Part shown: positions 1-7,270 of the stretch, one piece after another
Numbering within the stretch: the first letter of the stretch is position 1
Layout: each line of letters opens with the position of its first letter
Notes under the pieces: generated by a model
The model's database searches: none
Seen by the model: the letters and a program-made list of their open reading frames with translations, nothing else
What the model was told of the DNA's origin: nothing
Assembly (NCBI GenBank): GCA_012719555.1
Contig: JAAYAE010000042.1
Span: 1 to 10,180, forward strand
DNA from: Acholeplasmataceae bacterium
GTDB taxonomy: Bacteria > Bacillota > Negativicutes > Acidaminococcales > Acidaminococcaceae
Reading direction: 5' to 3'
DNA length: 10,180 nucleotides
Made by a program: the position numbers and the translations under genes

Positions 1-40
1 TATGATAACATATTAGTAAATGGTAGGCAAGAGCAAGGGC

Positions 41-69
41 TTGCATATAAAAAGGTGCTATGTTATAAT
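41..69 (+). promoter_or_regulatory. Candidate sigma-A promoter of rpmE with extended -10
   Basis: A consensus -10 box TATAAT lies at 64-69, preceded by TG at 61-62 (extended -10, TGnTATAAT). A weak -35, TTGCAT (3 of 6 matches to TTGACA), lies at 41-46, with a 17-nt spacer. Transcription would start near 76, giving a leader of about 40 nt before rpmE. The extended -10 makes the call fairly secure despite the weak -35. A short inverted repeat (GCAAG at 27-31, CTTGC at 40-44) overlaps the -35, but I assign it no role. Nothing else is recognisable in positions 1-40, and no upstream gene is visible. Confidence 0.7.
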
Positions 70-115
70 TTACTGGTTCTAAGAATGTAGTAATAAGTAA
101 AGTGAGGTGCCTAGA

Positions 116-334
116 ATGAAAGACGGAATTCATCCAAACTATGGCGAATGCAAGGTAACTTGTGCTTGCGGTAATACATTTATGACTGGTTCTGTAAGCA
201 AGGAATTGCGCGTTGACGTTTGCTCTAAATGTCACCCGTTCTTTACCGGTCAACAACGCAATGCATCAGCCCGTGGGCGTATCGAAAAATTCAACAAACG
301 TTATAAAAAAGAAGCAGAAACAACCGAAAAATAA
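116..334 (+). CDS. rpmE: 50S ribosomal protein L31 (zinc-binding type)
   Basis: This is a 72-residue protein of the large ribosomal subunit, full length for bacterial L31. It opens MKDGIHPNY and carries the family block around HPFFTGQQ. The Cys pairs C16/C18 and C36/C39 form the zinc ribbon, so this is the C+ (zinc-containing) form rather than the zinc-independent paralogue used in zinc starvation. In-frame GTG at 107 would add three residues (MPR). I prefer ATG at 116 because the protein then begins as other L31 proteins do, and because GAGGTG at 104-109 becomes the Shine-Dalgarno sequence at a 6-nt spacing. The gene has its own promoter and is followed by a hairpin that could reduce read-through into the next gene. 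The basic C-terminal tail ([14 protein letters not shown]) fits rRNA contact. Confidence 0.97.
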   Translation: MKDGIHPNYGECKVTCACGNTFMTGSVSKELRVDVCSKCHPFFTGQQRNASARGRIEKFNKRYKKEAETTEK

Positions 335-341
335 TACTTCG

Positions 342-365
342 ATAGCAGAGCGGATGCTCTGCTAT
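342..365 (+). terminator. Hairpin between rpmE and the DUF1385 gene; weak terminator or attenuator
   Basis: ATAGCAGAGC (342-351) and GCTCTGCTAT (356-365) form a perfect 10-bp stem closed by a GGAT loop. The sequence after it, GTTTGTATAC, is only weakly T-rich, so full intrinsic termination is doubtful. The hairpin begins 7 nt after the rpmE stop codon and ends 10 nt before the next Shine-Dalgarno sequence. It could cause partial termination, so that L31 mRNA exceeds the downstream genes, or it could protect the 3' end of processed rpmE mRNA. Confidence 0.6.
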
Positions 366-385
366 GTTTGTATACAGGAGAAAAT

Positions 386-1300
386 ATGAAAAATAAACCT
401 AATGTTGGAGGCCAAGCCGTAATAGAAGGCGTAATGATGCGTGGTCCGGGTAAACTCGCAATAGCAGTCCGCCAGCCTAATGGAGAAATCCTCGTTGATA
501 TAAGGCCAACCGGTACAATTGCAGATAAATATCCCTTACTTAAAAAACCTCTATTGCGCGGCGTAGTGGCTCTATGTGAGTCGCTGGTCTATGGAATGAA
601 GGCCCTTTCTTTTTCTGCACAAGCGTCAGGAGAAGATGAAGAAAAATTAGATGGCAAAGAAATGGCCATGACTATAGTGTTTTCAGTACTTCTAGCAGTG
701 ATTTTATTCATCGTTATTCCTACTTGGACTATGAAGTTTTTGCATGCATGGACAGAAAATCCCATAGCTTTGAATTTATCTGAAGGGATATTGCGCATGG
801 CAATCTTCTTAGCCTATATTGGAGGAATATCTATGATGGAAGATATTCAAAGAGTTTTCCAATATCATGGAGCTGAACATAAAACTATTTATACCTATGA
901 AGCAGGGTTGCCTCTAGAAGTTGCTAATGTACGAGGGTTTTCTACTTTGCATCCTCGTTGTGGCACAAACTTTTTAATGATAGTAATGATTATTAGTATG
1001 TTTGTTTTTACATTTTTGGGCTGGCCGAATTTAATGCTGCGAATAGCATCGCGTATTGTTTTGATGCCGGTAATCGCTGGCGTTAGTTATGAAATAATTC
1101 GTTATGCCGGGAAGAATATAGATAAAGCATGGGTAAAAACGGCTATTTGGCCGGGGCTGTGTTTGCAAAGATTAACAACTAGACAACCGGATGATGCACA
1201 AATAGAAGTTGCCATTGCAGCTTTGAAAGCTGTATTACCGGAAGAAAAAAGTTCGGAAGAATTGGTGAATGAAGATGTTAGACAAGTTACAGGCAGTTGA
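386..1300 (+). CDS. DUF1385 (YqhQ-like) multi-pass membrane protein of unknown function
   Basis: A 304-residue protein of the DUF1385 family (YqhQ in Bacillus subtilis). It starts with the family signature [14 protein letters not shown] at residues 8-21. Four hydrophobic segments are visible at about 93-112, 136-152, 196-213 and 217-238. Between the second and third lie two polar motifs, HGAEHKT (161-167) and HPRCGTN (189-195), whose His, Glu and Cys residues look like possible metal ligands; that is inference. A soluble tail follows (about 240-304). In-frame TTG at 368 would add six residues, but ATG at 386 has AGGAG at 376-380 and gives the usual family N-terminus. The 3' end overlaps prfA by 26 nt, which suggests translational coupling. 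This family often sits next to prfA and prmC in Bacillota. I know of no established biochemical function. Confidence 0.93.
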   Translation: MKNKPNVGGQAVIEGVMMRGPGKLAIAVRQPNGEILVDIRPTGTIADKYPLLKKPLLRGVVALCESLVYGMKALSFSAQASGEDEEKLDGKEMAMTIVFSVLLAVILFIVIPTWTMKFLHAWTENPIALNLSEGILRMAIFLAYIGGISMMEDIQRVFQYHGAEHKTIYTYEAGLPLEVANVRGFSTLHPRCGTNFLMIVMIISMFVFTFLGWPNLMLRIASRIVLMPVIAGVSYEIIRYAGKNIDKAWVKTAIWPGLCLQRLTTRQPDDAQIEVAIAALKAVLPEEKSSEELVNEDVRQVTGS

Positions 1301-2342
1301 AGACAGATATTTAGACCTTGAGGCCAAGATAAGCGATCCTGAAGTTATTGCGAATCAACCCGAGTGGCAAAAGGCAACTAGGGCTCATGCTAAATTGTCC
1401 GAAGTAGTTGGTGTGTTCCGCGAGTATAAAAAACTTAGGCAGGATATGAGCGACGCTGAAGAAATGAGCAAAGATATTGAGGACGCTGAGCTTGCAGCAA
1501 TGGCCCAAGCAGAAATAAAAAAATTAAAGCCCCAAATAGAGGACTACGAAAATCGCTTAACAGTTTTGCTTTTACCAAGTGAACCTAATGATGATAAAAA
1601 CGTCATTGTGGAAATACGTGGTGGTGCAGGTGGCGATGAAGCGGCTCTTTTTGCAGGGGATTTATTTCGCATGTATACCCGCTATGCGGATACTTTGGGC
1701 TGGCATTGTGAAATATTGGATTCTAGTGCTACCGGGTTAGGCGGGTTTAAAGAAGTAGTGTTTCAGATTACAGGCAATGGTGTTTATAGCCGCATGAAGT
1801 TTGAAAGCGGCGTTCATAGAGTACAACGAGTGCCTGATACCGAGTCTCAGGGACGGGTGCATACGTCTACGGTTACAGTGGCTGTAATGCCTGAAGCCGA
1901 GGAAGTAGACATTGAGATTAATCCTGCTGACTTACGTATAGATACCTTTCGAGCAGGTGGTGCCGGTGGACAGTATGTCAACAAAACTGAGTCTGCCGTG
2001 CGGATGACACATCTTCCTACAGGTATTGTAGCGCAGTGTCAAGATGAAAAGTCCCAACTGAAAAATCGCGAAAAGTGTATGAGAGTTTTAAGGGCAAGAG
2101 TTTTAGAGGCGGCTCAGGAAACGCAGCGGGCAGCCACTGCTGAAGATAGAAAAAGCCAGGTTGGAACTGGTGATCGCAGCGAACGCATTAGAACATATAA
2201 CTATCCTCAGGGACGCGTTACTGACCATAGAATTGGATTAACATTGCACAAGTTGGATAGTATTTTGAATGGTGATTTAGAAGAACTATTAAATGCACTC
2301 ATTACTGCTAAGCAAAGTGAGCGCTTACAACAGGTGAAATAA
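1275..2342 (+). CDS. prfA: Peptide chain release factor 1 (RF1)
   Basis: RF1 recognises UAA and UAG in the ribosomal A site and triggers peptide release. The 355-residue length matches the family (about 355-360). The codon-recognition tripeptide PxT appears as PDT (187-189) within [13 protein letters not shown]; the PxT form separates RF1 from RF2, which has SPF. The catalytic GGQ lies at 231-233 in [12 protein letters not shown], and its Gln is the target of PrmC, encoded next. The N-terminal part (about 1-100) is the helical domain. ATG at 1275 gives the usual [12 protein letters not shown] start and has GGTGA at 1264-1268. In-frame ATG at 1269 would add two residues (MK) and cannot be excluded. 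The gene starts inside the DUF1385 gene, and its TAA shares one base with the prmC ATG. Confidence 0.98.
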   Translation: MLDKLQAVEDRYLDLEAKISDPEVIANQPEWQKATRAHAKLSEVVGVFREYKKLRQDMSDAEEMSKDIEDAELAAMAQAEIKKLKPQIEDYENRLTVLLLPSEPNDDKNVIVEIRGGAGGDEAALFAGDLFRMYTRYADTLGWHCEILDSSATGLGGFKEVVFQITGNGVYSRMKFESGVHRVQRVPDTESQGRVHTSTVTVAVMPEAEEVDIEINPADLRIDTFRAGGAGGQYVNKTESAVRMTHLPTGIVAQCQDEKSQLKNREKCMRVLRARVLEAAQETQRAATAEDRKSQVGTGDRSERIRTYNYPQGRVTDHRIGLTLHKLDSILNGDLEELLNALITAKQSERLQQVK

Positions 2343-3250
2343 TGGAACAGGGAAAGCCGGTTTGGACTATTGTAAAAATATTAGAATGGACAAAGCAGTA
2401 CTTCGCAGATAAAGGCGTGGAAACACCACGTCTTGATGCCGAGGTACTGCTTTGTGATGTTTTAAAATGCCAGCGTATTAATCTTTATGTTAATTTTGAT
2501 CAACCCTTGGAAGAAGATGAGTTACATATATATAGAAGTTATGTGGCAAAACGCGCGAAACACGAACCACTTGCTTATATTTTGGGGCATAGGGCATTTA
2601 TGCATAGTGAATTTAAGGTTACGGAAGATACCTTGGTGCCACGGCCGGAAACAGAGCTTTTAGTGGAACAAATAGTTGAGCTTAATAAAGATAAGGGGCC
2701 GCTGGATATTTTGGATATTGGTTGTGGCAGTGGAGCAATTGTTGTTTCCCTATTACAGCTATTACCTTTGAGCAGAGCAGTGGCAGTAGATATTAACGCC
2801 AAAGCTGTAGCTGTTACCTTGGAAAATGCTGCAAGTTTGGGAGTTGCTGAGCGTTGTAACGGGCTAGTATCAGACTTATTTGAAAACGTTGCAAAAGGTA
2901 AAAAATTTGATGTTGTAGTATCCAACCCGCCTTATATACCTACCGCAGTACTTTCTTCGCTGGCGGCTGATGTACAGAAAGAACCCCGCACAGCTTTAGA
3001 CGGAGGGGTAACTGGTCTGGATTTTTATCAGCGGATTTTAAAAAACATTAATGCTTTTTTAGAACCCGAAGGTATGGTAGCTTTTGAGATAGGCATAGGG
3101 CAAGGGGAACAGGTTGCCAAGATGTGCCGGGAACAAGGGTTAGCAATAACTGCAGTACGTAATGATTATGCTAATATTGACCGTATGGTATTCGCTACTA
3201 AAGAGGGAAGTAAATATGCAAACGAAATTTTGGCAATTAGACAAAAATAA
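2342..3250 (+). CDS. prmC: Release factor glutamine N5-methyltransferase
   Basis: PrmC uses S-adenosylmethionine to methylate the GGQ glutamine of RF1 and RF2, raising release efficiency. The 302-residue protein has an N-terminal helical substrate-binding domain (about 1-85), then a Rossmann-type methyltransferase domain. The SAM loop is DIGCGSG (125-131), and the catalytic NPPY motif is at 195-198 in VVSNPPYIP. The conserved block around LVPRPETELLVE (98-109) also fits. The start ATG overlaps the prfA stop by one base (TAATG), with CAGGTG at 2331-2336 upstream, so the enzyme is coupled to its substrate. After the usual family end (about RMVFA, 281-285) there is a tail of some 17 residues, whose coding sequence also carries the ribosome binding site and start of the next gene. 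Confidence 0.97.
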   Translation: MEQGKPVWTIVKILEWTKQYFADKGVETPRLDAEVLLCDVLKCQRINLYVNFDQPLEEDELHIYRSYVAKRAKHEPLAYILGHRAFMHSEFKVTEDTLVPRPETELLVEQIVELNKDKGPLDILDIGCGSGAIVVSLLQLLPLSRAVAVDINAKAVAVTLENAASLGVAERCNGLVSDLFENVAKGKKFDVVVSNPPYIPTAVLSSLAADVQKEPRTALDGGVTGLDFYQRILKNINAFLEPEGMVAFEIGIGQGEQVAKMCREQGLAITAVRNDYANIDRMVFATKEGSKYANEILAIRQK

Positions 3251-4304
3251 AAAGCTTGAAATACAATTGGCGCAAGCGGCAGAATTAGTGCGAAGGGGTG
3301 AAGTGGTGGCCTTTCCTACTGAAACTGTGTATGGGTTGGGAGCCAATGGATTAGACAGTGAGGCTGCCAAAAAAATATTTGCAGCTAAGGGGCGCCCTGC
3401 TGATAATCCTCTAATCTTGCACATTGCAGATAAGAAAACTATGAAGCTTTTATCTACAAATTTATCGCCAAGTGCTTTACGGCTAATGGATAGTTTTTGG
3501 CCTGGACCTTTGACAATTATTGTGCCAAAATCACCACTCATTCCTACGGAGGTAACAGCGGGTCTAGAAACGGTGGCCATTCGAATGCCGAATCATCCTA
3601 TAGCCAAAGTGCTAATTGAATTAGCAGGGGGCCCTATTGCCGCTCCTTCAGCCAATAAGTCGGGAAAACCTAGTCCTACTACAGCCCAGGCCGTAAAAGA
3701 GGATATGGAGGGGGTTATTGCCGGAATTATAGATGGCGGGGCTTCTAATATTGGTGTTGAATCCACTATTGTTGACACAACGGCTCCGATTCCCACAATT
3801 TTAAGGCCTGGCGGTATAACCCTAGAAATGCTGGAGGAAGTTCTGGGCGTGGTGGAAATAGACCCGGGACTTTTACAAGCAAATCAAAGGCCCAAAGCTC
3901 CCGGCATGAAATATCGTCATTATGCTCCTAGAGCGGAAATGTATCTGTTGGAAGGAAAGGATGTTTCAACTGAGATTTGTTATTTTGTAACGCAAGCCAG
4001 GGCACAGGGTAAAAAGATTGGTGTTTTGGCAGCTGGCGACGTTGTTAGTAAATTAGCGATTAGCGAGCAGATAATTCTCCATTCTTGGGGTTCTACCCAA
4101 GCGGAGTTGGCAGAAAAGCTTTATGATTATCTGCGACGCTTTGATCAAGAAAATGTTGATGTTATAGTTGCTCAGGGTGTGTCTGAGGAAGGTTTGGGGC
4201 TTGCTATTATGAATAGAATGCGTAAAGCAGCGGGTAACAATATTTTAAAGGCAGAAAATGGAAAACTTATCCTACAAAGTGGGACAATTCCTAGTTTTTT
4301 GTGA
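3216..4304 (+). CDS. ywlC: L-threonylcarbamoyladenylate synthase (Sua5/YwlC, TsaC family)
   Basis: This enzyme makes threonylcarbamoyl-AMP from threonine, bicarbonate and ATP, the first step of t6A37 formation in ANN-decoding tRNAs. The 362-residue protein is the long Sua5 form. The YrdC domain (about 10-205) has FPTETVYGLGAN (33-44), KGRPADNPL (58-66) and the SAN motif at 145-147. The linker APGMKYRHYAP (228-238) leads to a C-terminal Sua5 domain (about 240-362). I chose ATG at 3216 because AGAGGGAAG at 3202-3210 precedes it and MQTKFWQLDKN starts like relatives. A start at 3162 would add 18 residues (MIMLILTVWYSLLKREVN) read from the prmC sequence in another frame. The gene overlaps prmC by 35 nt. 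In B. subtilis spoIIR lies between these two functions; here there is no room for it. Confidence 0.96.
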   Translation: MQTKFWQLDKNKKLEIQLAQAAELVRRGEVVAFPTETVYGLGANGLDSEAAKKIFAAKGRPADNPLILHIADKKTMKLLSTNLSPSALRLMDSFWPGPLTIIVPKSPLIPTEVTAGLETVAIRMPNHPIAKVLIELAGGPIAAPSANKSGKPSPTTAQAVKEDMEGVIAGIIDGGASNIGVESTIVDTTAPIPTILRPGGITLEMLEEVLGVVEIDPGLLQANQRPKAPGMKYRHYAPRAEMYLLEGKDVSTEICYFVTQARAQGKKIGVLAAGDVVSKLAISEQIILHSWGSTQAELAEKLYDYLRRFDQENVDVIVAQGVSEEGLGLAIMNRMRKAAGNNILKAENGKLILQSGTIPSFL

Positions 4305-4310
4305 TAAAAT
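4281..4310 (+). promoter_or_regulatory. Candidate promoter upstream of rpiB
   Basis: An extended -10, TGATAAAAT, spans 4302-4310, with the hexamer TAAAAT at 4305-4310 (5 of 6). A -35-like GGGACA (4 of 6) lies at 4281-4286, with an 18-nt spacer. The TG of the extended -10 is part of the TGA stop codon of the upstream gene. Transcription would start near 4317, where a small hairpin (GGCCTG 4317-4322, TTTA loop, CAGGTC 4327-4332) would form at the very 5' end. This is the first gap after four overlapping genes, which fits a secondary promoter for rpiB and the genes behind it. It is a sequence match only. Confidence 0.45.
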
Positions 4311-4373
4311 ATTAGTGGCCTGTTTACAGGTCAACAGAGGGAAAAATTTGCTGGAAGTAAGGGGATTATCATT

Positions 4374-4811
4374 ATGGAAATAGCAATTGGTAGTGACCAT
4401 GGCGGCATTCATCTAAAAGAACATATCAAAACTTATCTTATGGAAAAAGGCTTTGGTGTAGAAGACTATGGTACTTATGGCGAAGAATCAGTTGACTATC
4501 CTGATTATGCTGAGGCAGTTGCCAAAGGGGTAGTAGCAGGAAAACAAGAGCTTGGCATATTAATTTGCGGTACAGGCATTGGAGTTTCTATTTCTGCTAA
4601 TAAAATAAAAGGAATACGAGCTGCACTATGCGGAGATTGTTTCTCAGCTTTAATGAGCAGAGAACATAATGATGCTAATATTTTATGCTTGGGTGAAAGG
4701 GTTATTGGCCTAGGATTAGCAGAAAAAATAGTTGATACTTATTTGACTGGTCATTTTCAAGGTGGGCGCCATGCGCGTCGTGTAGAAAAAATAATGAATT
4801 TAGAAAAATAA
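4374..4811 (+). CDS. rpiB: Ribose-5-phosphate isomerase B
   Basis: RpiB interconverts ribulose-5-phosphate and ribose-5-phosphate in the cytosolic pentose phosphate pathway, feeding PRPP synthesis. The 145-residue length is typical of the RpiB/LacAB family. Visible are the phosphate/substrate motif IGSDHGG (5-11), the catalytic Cys65 in LICGTGIGVSISANK (63-77), and SREHNDAN (95-102) with His98 and Asn99. The ATG at 4374 has AAGGGG at 4359-4364 at a 9-nt spacing. The protein looks like RpiB rather than galactose-6-phosphate isomerase LacA or LacB because of its full set of RpiB motifs and the absence of lac genes. It precedes ywlG and glyA, as in Bacillus, but the arginine phosphatase gene ywlE usually found just upstream is missing. 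Confidence 0.96.
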   Translation: MEIAIGSDHGGIHLKEHIKTYLMEKGFGVEDYGTYGEESVDYPDYAEAVAKGVVAGKQELGILICGTGIGVSISANKIKGIRAALCGDCFSALMSREHNDANILCLGERVIGLGLAEKIVDTYLTGHFQGGRHARRVEKIMNLEK

Positions 4812-4820
4812 GGTGATGTA

Positions 4821-5363
4821 ATGGAGCTTGAGAAAATAGAATTACAGCTTATAGCTGCAGCTGAAGAGTTAATTACCATAGCTAATCCCCAAAAAGGACA
4901 GGTTTTTGTTGTAGGATGCAGTACCAGCGAAGTAGTTGGCAGTAAAATAGGCACAGCTGGTTCTATGGAAGCGGCTGAAATTATTTTTCGCGTTTTGCAG
5001 GAAGTTGCCAATAAGCATGAACTATTTCTCGCAGTACAATGTTGCGAACATTTAAATCGTGCCTTAGTGACTGAAACGGCAGCAGCTGAGAAATATGGCT
5101 GGGAAGAGGTGGGCGTTAGACCGGTGCGATATGCCGGTGGTGCATTGGCTACTATAGCCTACGCAAATTTTACTACGCCTATAGTAGTGGAAAAAATCGT
5201 TGCCCATTTAGGGCTTGACATAGGGCAAACCCTTATTGGCATGCACTTGAAAAGAGTAGCAGTCCCGGTGCGGCTTGCTCAGCAAAAAATTGGTGACGCA
5301 ATTTTAACTGCGGCACGAACAAGACCGCCATTGATAGGTGGCGAAAGAGCTGTTTACAAATAA
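4821..5363 (+). CDS. UPF0340 / TIGR01440 family protein (YwlG-like), function unknown
   Basis: A 180-residue cytosolic protein, the same length as Bacillus YwlG. It shows the family motifs GCSTSEVVGSKIGTAGS (32-48), QCCEHLNRAL (73-82), GMHLKRVAVPVR (140-151) and TRPPLIGGERAVY (167-179). No signal peptide or membrane segment is visible. The paired Cys74-Cys75 followed by Glu-His is notable and could be a functional site, but I know of no demonstrated activity. The start ATG is preceded by AAGGTG at 4810-4815, and the gap from rpiB is 9 nt. The constant position between rpiB and glyA in Bacillota suggests a link to pentose phosphate or one-carbon metabolism; this is inference from context alone. 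Confidence 0.92.
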   Translation: MELEKIELQLIAAAEELITIANPQKGQVFVVGCSTSEVVGSKIGTAGSMEAAEIIFRVLQEVANKHELFLAVQCCEHLNRALVTETAAAEKYGWEEVGVRPVRYAGGALATIAYANFTTPIVVEKIVAHLGLDIGQTLIGMHLKRVAVPVRLAQQKIGDAILTAARTRPPLIGGERAVYK

Positions 5364-5381
5364 TAGTTGGAGGGATAGGCG

Positions 5382-6629
5382 ATGAATTTAGAAAAATTAG
5401 AGGTAGTTGATCCGGCTATAGATGCCGCAATTAAGGAAGAGTTAGGTAGACAACGCAATAAAATTGAATTAATAGCTTCCGAAAATTTCGTCTCTCCTGC
5501 AGTAATGCAAGCTATGGGTACGGTTTTAACCAATAAGTATGCGGAAGGATACCCTGGGCACAGATACTATGGCGGTTGTGAATATGTAGATAAAGTAGAA
5601 ACTTTGGCCATTGAAAGAGCAAAAAAACTTTTTGGCGCCGAGCACGCCAATGTTCAGCCTCATGCTGGCGCTAACGCCAATACTGCGGTATATTTCGCCT
5701 TCTTAAAACCAGGTGATACTATTATGGGAATGAATCTCTCTCAAGGAGGGCATTTATCACACGGCAGCCCTGTAAATATTTCCGGATCTTATTTTAATGT
5801 TGTGCCTTATGGGGTAGATGTAAAAACAGAAACTATTGATTATGAAGAACTAGAAAAATTGGCTATAGAAAACAAACCTAAAATGATCGTAGCAGGAGCG
5901 AGTGCTTACCCGCGTATTATTGATTTTAAGCGTATGGCAGATATTGCGCATAAGGTGGGCGCATTGCTTATGGTAGATATGGCTCATATTGCCGGATTAG
6001 TTGCCGCAGGTTTGCATCCCAGCCCGGTACCATATGCAGATATAGTAACGACTACAACTCATAAAACCTTGCGTGGTCCTAGAGGCGGTTTGATTTTATG
6101 CAAAGAACAATATGCCAAGGCTATTGATAAAGCAGTTTTTCCCGGAACTCAAGGGGGACCATTAATGCATATTATTGCTGCTAAAGCGGTTGCTTTGGGG
6201 GAAGCGTTAACTCCTGAGTTCAAGGTCTACCAACAAGGGATTATTAATAATTGTCAGACTTTTGCTAAAGGTCTTTTAGCTGCTGGGTTTAGACTTGTTT
6301 CCGGTGGTACAGATAACCATTTAGTATTAGTTGATGTGCGTGGGCAAAACTTGACTGGTAAAGTGGCAGAGCATATGTTAGATGAAATTGGTATTACTTG
6401 CAATAAAAATACAATTCCTTTTGATCCGGCTAGTCCCTTTGTAACCAGTGGTATTCGTTTGGGAACTGCAGCAGTTACCACTAGAGGCTTTAAAGAAGAA
6501 GACATGTTAGAAGTTGCAGCAATTATAGGATTAGTTTTAAACAATACTCAAAATGCTGCTGCACAAAAAGAAGCTGCTGATAGAGTTGCCACCTTGTGTG
6601 CGAAATATCCTATGTATCCGGGATTATAA
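5382..6629 (+). CDS. glyA: Serine hydroxymethyltransferase
   Basis: GlyA is a PLP enzyme that converts serine and tetrahydrofolate to glycine and 5,10-methylene-THF, the main source of one-carbon units. The 415-residue protein is full length. The PLP Schiff-base lysine is Lys228 in [14 protein letters not shown] (223-236). Also visible are the N-terminal [14 protein letters not shown] (28-41), [13 protein letters not shown] (53-65), and [13 protein letters not shown] (198-210), which holds the Asp and His that contact PLP. The ATG at 5382 has GGAGGG at 5369-5374. It lies 18 nt after ywlG and 17 nt before upp. Methylene-THF from GlyA is the cofactor of thymidylate synthase, which matches the dCMP deaminase gene two places downstream. 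Confidence 0.98.
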   Translation: MNLEKLEVVDPAIDAAIKEELGRQRNKIELIASENFVSPAVMQAMGTVLTNKYAEGYPGHRYYGGCEYVDKVETLAIERAKKLFGAEHANVQPHAGANANTAVYFAFLKPGDTIMGMNLSQGGHLSHGSPVNISGSYFNVVPYGVDVKTETIDYEELEKLAIENKPKMIVAGASAYPRIIDFKRMADIAHKVGALLMVDMAHIAGLVAAGLHPSPVPYADIVTTTTHKTLRGPRGGLILCKEQYAKAIDKAVFPGTQGGPLMHIIAAKAVALGEALTPEFKVYQQGIINNCQTFAKGLLAAGFRLVSGGTDNHLVLVDVRGQNLTGKVAEHMLDEIGITCNKNTIPFDPASPFVTSGIRLGTAAVTTRGFKEEDMLEVAAIIGLVLNNTQNAAAQKEAADRVATLCAKYPMYPGL

Positions 6630-6646
6630 GGGAGGAGTATCAAATA

Positions 6647-7270
6647 ATGTCATTACACATATTAAATCACCCTGTTATTAATCATAAATTGACTATGATG
6701 CGCAATAAAAAAACAGACAACAAGCATTTTCGTGAGATGTTAGATGAAATTGCTATGCTTATGACTTATGAAGTAACCAAGGACCTTCCTTCTAGGGTGA
6801 TTCCGGTGGAGACTCCTGTGGCTGCTACAACCGGGTATGAATTGGATGTATCAGGTATTATTATTGTTCCAATTCTAAGGGCTGGGCTAGGGTTAGAACG
6901 TGGGGTAACCCAAGTTATTCCTAATGCTAAAGTGGGGCATATAGGTTTGTATCGTGATCCCCAAACTTTAAAACCAGTAGAATATTATTGGAAACTACCG
7001 GAAGATAAAGGGGCAGAAATAATTGTAGTAGATCCTATGCTGGCAACCGGTGGCAGTGCTACCGCCGCTATAACCATGCTTAAGGGCAAAGGATATAGAA
7101 AAATCAGAATGATGTGTTTAGTAGCAGCTCCTGAGGGTGTTGAGGTTCTGCAAAAAGCACATCCTGAGGTAGAGATATATACAGCAGCTTTAGACGATCA
7201 TCTAAATGAACATGGCTATATTGTTCCCGGTTTGGGAGATGCGGGTGACCGTATTTTTGGTACGGACTGA
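6647..7270 (+). CDS. upp: Uracil phosphoribosyltransferase
   Basis: Upp makes UMP from uracil and PRPP in pyrimidine salvage. The 207-residue length fits the family (about 208-209). The PRPP-binding loop [11 protein letters not shown] is at 128-138, PILRAGLG at 75-82, and the uracil-binding C-terminus [16 protein letters not shown] at 191-206. ATG at 6647 is chosen because a strong GGGAGGAG sits at 6630-6637 and because [16 protein letters not shown] matches relatives. A start at 6596 would lie within glyA and add 17 unrelated residues. One oddity is the segment GLGLERGV (80-87), where E. coli and B. subtilis have GLGMMDGV or GIGMVDGI, so a conserved Asp is replaced by Arg85. The gene shares one base with the next (TGATG). 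Confidence 0.97.
   Translation: MSLHILNHPVINHKLTMMRNKKTDNKHFREMLDEIAMLMTYEVTKDLPSRVIPVETPVAATTGYELDVSGIIIVPILRAGLGLERGVTQVIPNAKVGHIGLYRDPQTLKPVEYYWKLPEDKGAEIIVVDPMLATGGSATAAITMLKGKGYRKIRMMCLVAAPEGVEVLQKAHPEVEIYTAALDDHLNEHGYIVPGLGDAGDRIFGTD

Noticed and set aside
27..44. Inverted repeat GCAAG...CTTGC as a terminator of an upstream gene or an operator at the rpmE promoter
   Set aside because: Only 5 bp, no T-run, and no upstream gene visible; it overlaps the -35 box but could easily be chance.
107..115. GTG at 107 as the start of rpmE
   Set aside because: It would consume the Shine-Dalgarno sequence GAGGTG and add MPR before the normal L31 N-terminus; ATG at 116 fits better.
3162..3215. N-terminal extension of the Sua5 protein from ATG at 3162, with a hydrophobic stretch MIMLILTVWYSLL
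   Set aside because: It is prmC sequence read in another frame. A good ribosome binding site and a family-like start are at 3216.
2575..3580. Long open frames on the - strand opposite prmC and sua5 (2575-2925 and 3140-3580)
   Set aside because: They lie opposite well-supported genes, show no recognisable protein family features and are best explained as shadows of + strand codon use.
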